Shown here piece by piece: positions 13,715 to 16,776 of a stretch of DNA of 16,776 nt. This stretch comes from DATMER01 sp035536935 (GTDB lineage Bacteria > Acidobacteriota > Thermoanaerobaculia > Multivoradales > UBA5704), in NCBI GenBank assembly GCA_035536935.1, contig DATLNC010000071.1:1-16776 (forward strand), in the 5' to 3' direction. Both the position numbers and the translations under genes were made by a program. Each line of letters starts with the position of its first letter. The stretch's first letter is position 1. The notes beneath the pieces were generated by a model that saw only the letters and a list, made by a program, of their open reading frames with translations, was not told the DNA's origin and did no database searches.

Positions 13715-15063
13715 AACGGCTCCCGATCCTGCTCCTCGGTGCCGCGGTACTAGCTGCCGCCGCCCCTCATGCCCTGGCCTTCTGTGGCTTCTACGTGGCC
13801 CGGGCGGATACCAAGATCTTCAACCAGGCCTCCAAGGTGGTCCTGGTGCGCGACGACGACCGCACCGTCCTCACCATGGCCAATGACTTCAAGGGGGATC
13901 CGAAGGAGTTCGCGGTCGTGATCCCCGTTCCTACGGTGCTGCAGCGGGAGCAGATCCATGTGGCCGAGCCGGCCCTGCTCGACCACCTCGACGCCTACTC
14001 CGCGCCGCGCCTGGTCGAGTACTACGATGAGAACCCCTGCCAGATGATGGAAAGGCGGATGACGGTCCCGCAGTCCGCGGCCGGGGGGGCGGCATTCAAC
14101 GATTCCGTGGCCCGCGACCGCAGCCTGGGAGTGAAGGTCGAAGCCGCGTATACCGTGGGCGAGTACGACATCGTCATCCTCTCAGCCACCCAGAGCGACG
14201 GCCTGGAGACCTGGCTGCGCGAGAGCGGCTACCGCATCCCCACAGGAGCCTCCCGGGTGCTCGGCAGCTATATCAAGCAGGACATGAAGTTCTTCGTGGC
14301 CAAGGTCAACCTCAAGGAGCAGTCGAAGCTCGGTTTCTCCTACCTGCGGCCGATCCAGGTCGCCTACGAGTCGCCCAAGTTCATGCTGCCGATCCGGTTG
14401 GGGATGGTCAACGCCGCCGGTTCGCAGGAGCTGTTCATCTTCGCCCTCACCCGCAGAGGCCGCGTCGAGACGACCAACTACCGCACGGTGCGCCTCGCCT
14501 CGGATGCGGAGGTGCCGCTCTTCGTCAAGGACGACTTCTCCGACTTCTATCGCGACCTGTTCACGCAGCAGGTGAAGAAGGAGGACCAGCGGGCGCTCTT
14601 CCTGGAGTATGCCTGGGACATGGGCTGGTGCGACCCCTGCGCCGCCGACCCGCTCTCCCTCCAGGAGCTGCGCCAGCTCGGCGTCTTCTGGATCGAGGGA
14701 CCCATGGGACGGATGCAGCCGCGTCCCGACATCCAGCCGCAGCCGCAGAACGTCTTCATCACCCGGCTCCACGTGCGCTATGACGCCGAGCACTTCCCGG
14801 AAGACCTGGTCTTCCAGGAGACCGGCGACCGTGAGAACTTCCAGGGACGCTACATCCTGCGCCACCCCTGGAAGGGTGACGAACGCTGCGAGGCCGCGCA
14901 GACCTACCGCCGCGAGCTGCCGAAGCGCATGGAGCGGGAGGCCCAGACCCTCGCCTCGCTCACCGGCTGGGACATCCAGAAGATCCGCGGCCGGATGAAC
15001 CTCAAGGCGTCAGGGCCCGCCGAGGAGGACGAGCCCTGGTGGAAGGCGATGTGGAAGGATTAA
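13711..15063 (+). CDS. Secreted DUF2330 protein
   Basis: 450 residues, GTG at 13711 with AAGGAG 7 bases upstream, overlapping the RnfD-like stop. Signal peptide MKRLPILLLGAAVLAAAAPH with cleavage after ALA23; the mature chain starts FCGFYVARADTK. The body is the DUF2330 domain: KVVLVRDDDRTVLTMANDFK, DPKEFAVVIPVPTVL, YSAPRLVEYYDENPC, VGEYDIVILSA, and FFVAKVNLKEQ. W306-C307-D308-P309-C310 in MGWCDPCAADPLS resembles a thioredoxin-type WCxPC site, though the surrounding fold is not thioredoxin. Other cysteines are C25, the NPC cysteine near 110, and one in DERCEAA. The function of DUF2330 is not established. Coupling to the RnfD-like membrane protein suggests a shared redox or membrane role outside the cytoplasm. 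The stop abuts the convergent phosphatase stop with no spacer. Confidence 0.88.
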   Translation: MKRLPILLLGAAVLAAAAPHALAFCGFYVARADTKIFNQASKVVLVRDDDRTVLTMANDFKGDPKEFAVVIPVPTVLQREQIHVAEPALLDHLDAYSAPRLVEYYDENPCQMMERRMTVPQSAAGGAAFNDSVARDRSLGVKVEAAYTVGEYDIVILSATQSDGLETWLRESGYRIPTGASRVLGSYIKQDMKFFVAKVNLKEQSKLGFSYLRPIQVAYESPKFMLPIRLGMVNAAGSQELFIFALTRRGRVETTNYRTVRLASDAEVPLFVKDDFSDFYRDLFTQQVKKEDQRALFLEYAWDMGWCDPCAADPLSLQELRQLGVFWIEGPMGRMQPRPDIQPQPQNVFITRLHVRYDAEHFPEDLVFQETGDRENFQGRYILRHPWKGDERCEAAQTYRRELPKRMEREAQTLASLTGWDIQKIRGRMNLKASGPAEEDEPWWKAMWKD

Positions 15064-16557
15064 CTATTGAATGTAGCCGAGAGCCCGGAGCTCTTCGAGG
15101 AGCTTCTCATCCTCCTTGGAGGTCCGGGCTCCCGCGCTCTTCCGCTTCCCCCACGACCGGATCGTGCGCACGGGATGGGCCTCGCGGAACTCCTCCGTAA
15201 AGAGATCGGTACGGGGCTTGCCCGCGAAGCTCTCCGCCACCGGCAGGCCGAGCCCGTAGAGCAGGGTAGGCGTGATGTCGTGGACCCGGATTCCCTCCAG
15301 GCTGGCCTCCGGATCGACGTCCGGACCCGCGGCAAGGAAGATCCCGTTGGTATTGCGGGTGTGGGTTCCGGAGATCCGGCTGAGGCTCTCGATGGCGCCC
15401 TCGAACCGCTCTCCCCGAATGCGCAGGGCCTGCGTGGCGCCTTCCATCTCTACGACCACGGCGAAGTCGGCTCCTTCCCGCATCTCGCGGGGGCGCGCCT
15501 CCCGCACCACGAAAACGGGAGCGCCCGACTCATAGGTCACGGTCGCCAAGTCGTCTGCGAGGCGCCGGCGCAGCTCCTCTCGCTCGGCGAGAGGCACCTT
15601 CGCGAAGCGCAGCAGCTTCACCTGCCGGAAAGAGGGGGTGCCGTAGGTGTGAATCCGGTCCTGGTAGCCGAGGCGCTTCAGGACGGCATCCATATCGAGC
15701 AGGACCTTGACCTCCTCGGGCCGGGCGGCATGGAAGCCGTGATCCGAGATCACCAGCACGTTCAGGTCCTTGGGACCGGCCTTCAGAAGGCGGCCGAGGG
15801 CCTGGTCGACCGCCTCGTACGAGCGCGGGACCCGATTGCGATCCGAGGAGGCAGGATCGGCCCCCTCGAACGCCTCGGGCTCGTATGACTTCCAGTGGTT
15901 GTGGCTGATGATGTCCGGGCTGCGGAAATAGACCAGGAGGAGGTCGAAGCCCTGGCCGGCGAGCGTCGTCGCGGCTCGCGCGATCGCCCGGTCGCGCATC
16001 TCCGGCTCGTCGTCGGCCCCGAACAGGCTCGGCTCCGCCCGTGCCCGGCGGACCTCCTGCAGGAAGGTCGGCAGATAGGAGGGCGGCGAGACGCGGCGCT
16101 CGAGGTCGAGCAGGGCGCGGTCGGTCACCACTACGCCGTTGACCTCCTCCGCCGGCCAGGATCCCCACCAGCCGAGCACGGCGACGCGCTGCCCGGATTG
16201 CGTGAGCATGTTCCAGATCGCCGGCACCTTGCGGATGTCCGAGGAGATGGGGACGTCTCCCTTCGGGGTCGGCACGACGAAGTCGGTGATCCCGTGCTCG
16301 CGGGGGGTGACGCCGGTCGCGATCGTGGTCCAGATCACCGGCGACGAGTTGTAGGCGGTGCGCAGGGTGGCCGTGGTTCCCCGCTCGGCCAGGCTCCGGA
16401 GGTTGGGGAGGCGCCCCTCGGCCCAGAGCCGCTTGATGACCTTCCACTCCCCTCCGTCGATGCCCACGACCAGGATCGGGTGCGGCTTCGGCGGTGGCTC
16501 CTTTCCGCATCCGGCGAGAGCCAGGATCAGAACTGATAGGAGTAGGCCGCGTTTCAC
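15064..16557 (-). CDS. Alkaline-phosphatase superfamily lipoprotein (type I phosphodiesterase / nucleotide pyrophosphatase-like)
   Basis: 497 residues from a GTG at 16557. Lipobox LALAGC with Cys17 as the lipidated residue, so it is membrane-anchored outside the cytoplasm. Metal and catalytic positions of the AlkP superfamily: Asp34 (VGIDGGEW), nucleophile Thr77 or Thr78 (SSPVIWTTIATGVTPREHG), Asp215 and His219 (SPDIISHNHW), Asp272-His273 (ISDHGF) and His399 (SGTHTR). This fits the phosphodiesterase/nucleotide pyrophosphatase group (Pfam Phosphodiest); the natural substrate is unknown. The C-terminus ends LLEELRALGYIQ, a tail I associate with AlkP/sulfatase proteins of Acidobacteriota-like genomes. 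It starts about 40 bases after the rRNA terminator on the same strand, with no convincing promoter seen there, so some expression by read-through is possible. Confidence 0.88.
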   Translation of the reverse strand: MKRGLLLSVLILALAGCGKEPPPKPHPILVVGIDGGEWKVIKRLWAEGRLPNLRSLAERGTTATLRTAYNSSPVIWTTIATGVTPREHGITDFVVPTPKGDVPISSDIRKVPAIWNMLTQSGQRVAVLGWWGSWPAEEVNGVVVTDRALLDLERRVSPPSYLPTFLQEVRRARAEPSLFGADDEPEMRDRAIARAATTLAGQGFDLLLVYFRSPDIISHNHWKSYEPEAFEGADPASSDRNRVPRSYEAVDQALGRLLKAGPKDLNVLVISDHGFHAARPEEVKVLLDMDAVLKRLGYQDRIHTYGTPSFRQVKLLRFAKVPLAEREELRRRLADDLATVTYESGAPVFVVREARPREMREGADFAVVVEMEGATQALRIRGERFEGAIESLSRISGTHTRNTNGIFLAAGPDVDPEASLEGIRVHDITPTLLYGLGLPVAESFAGKPRTDLFTEEFREAHPVRTIRSWGKRKSAGARTSKEDEKLLEELRALGYIQ

Positions 16558-16596
16558 GGGCAGTTATTCTCGCACAAGCGTCTGGCACAAGAACGA

Positions 16597-16622
16597 AAGG
16601 CCCATGCTTTCGCATGGGCCTT
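16597..16622 (-). terminator. Rho-independent terminator of the rRNA operon
   Basis: Read on the minus strand: AAGGCCCATGC, loop GAAA, GCATGGGCCTT, an 11-bp perfect stem with a GNRA tetraloop followed by TCGTTCTT. It starts 12 bases beyond the 5S 3' end and precedes the phosphatase gene, so it separates the rRNA operon from that gene. Confidence 0.85.
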
Positions 16623-16634
16623 GAAAAAATAATC

Positions 16635-16752
16635 TCCCGGCAGCGACCTACTCTCCCACACACCAACGCGTGCAGTACCATCGGCGCAGAGGGGCTTAAC
16701 TGCCGTGTTCGGAATGGGAACGGGTGTTTCCCCCTCGCCACAGCCACCGGAA
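16635..16752 (-). rRNA. rrf: 5S ribosomal RNA
   Basis: Read on the minus strand: GGTGGCTGTGGCGAGGGGG, then CCCGTTCCCATTCCGAACAC, AGTTAAGCCCC, GCGCCGATGGTACTG and GGGAGAGTAGGTCGCTGCC, all canonical 5S blocks. Terminal helix I pairs TTCCGGTGGC (5' end at 16752) with GCTGCCGGGA (3' end at 16635), with G-U pairs, giving about 118 bases. The remaining bases to 16776 are AT-rich spacer, presumably leading to 23S rRNA beyond the window. Confidence 0.96.
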
Positions 16753-16776
16753 AAACCTTTGATTTGAAAAGAACAG

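Overview
The window is GC-rich bacterial chromosome from a Gram-negative organism: it encodes a signal-peptide beta-barrel ending in Phe and a lipobox lipoprotein. I infer an uncultured soil- or sediment-type lineage, with Acidobacteriota (Thermoanaerobaculia-like) the best guess and Myxococcota-like groups possible. The basis is the mix of DUF4388 proteins, kinase/sigma54 fusions, a DUF2330/RnfD-like pair and an AlkP protein ending in LRALGYI. No marker in the window settles it.

Layout. 1-2209 (+): an ABC exporter ATPase whose N-terminus carries an in-frame palindromic repeat, a DUF4442 hotdog thioesterase-like protein, and a secreted DUF4412-like protein. 2215-4982 (-): a three-gene signalling operon in the order single-domain response regulator, coiled-coil/GAF protein, DUF4388 + degenerate receiver + GAF protein. 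5121-5196 (-): tRNA-Ala(GGC) with its own sigma70-type promoter. 5254-10476 (-): a 1740-residue fusion of Ser/Thr kinase, AAA ATPase, TPRs, GAF, sigma54-activator AAA+ and Fis-type HTH. 10639-11235 (+): a TlpA-like thiol oxidoreductase, divergent from the kinase across a spacer with a good promoter and an inverted repeat. 11243-11791 (-): a small outer-membrane barrel. 11857-12609 (+): ComF. 12609-12821: eleven degenerate 20-bp tandem units. 12896-15063 (+): an RnfD/NqrB-like membrane protein overlapping a secreted DUF2330 protein that has a WCDPC motif. 15064-16557 (-): an AlkP-superfamily lipoprotein. 16597-16752 (-): the end of an rRNA operon (5S and its terminator).

How parts may work together. 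The three-gene operon and the giant fusion are both cytoplasmic signalling machinery. The fusion could couple ligand or redox sensing (kinase, STAND-like ATPase, TPR, GAF) directly to sigma54-dependent transcription. The RnfD-like/DUF2330 pair is translationally coupled and looks like a two-component membrane-plus-periplasm redox module of unknown job. The least explained structure is the 20-bp repeat array between comF and that pair; the most unusual gene-level event is the palindromic element read through inside the ABC ATPase.
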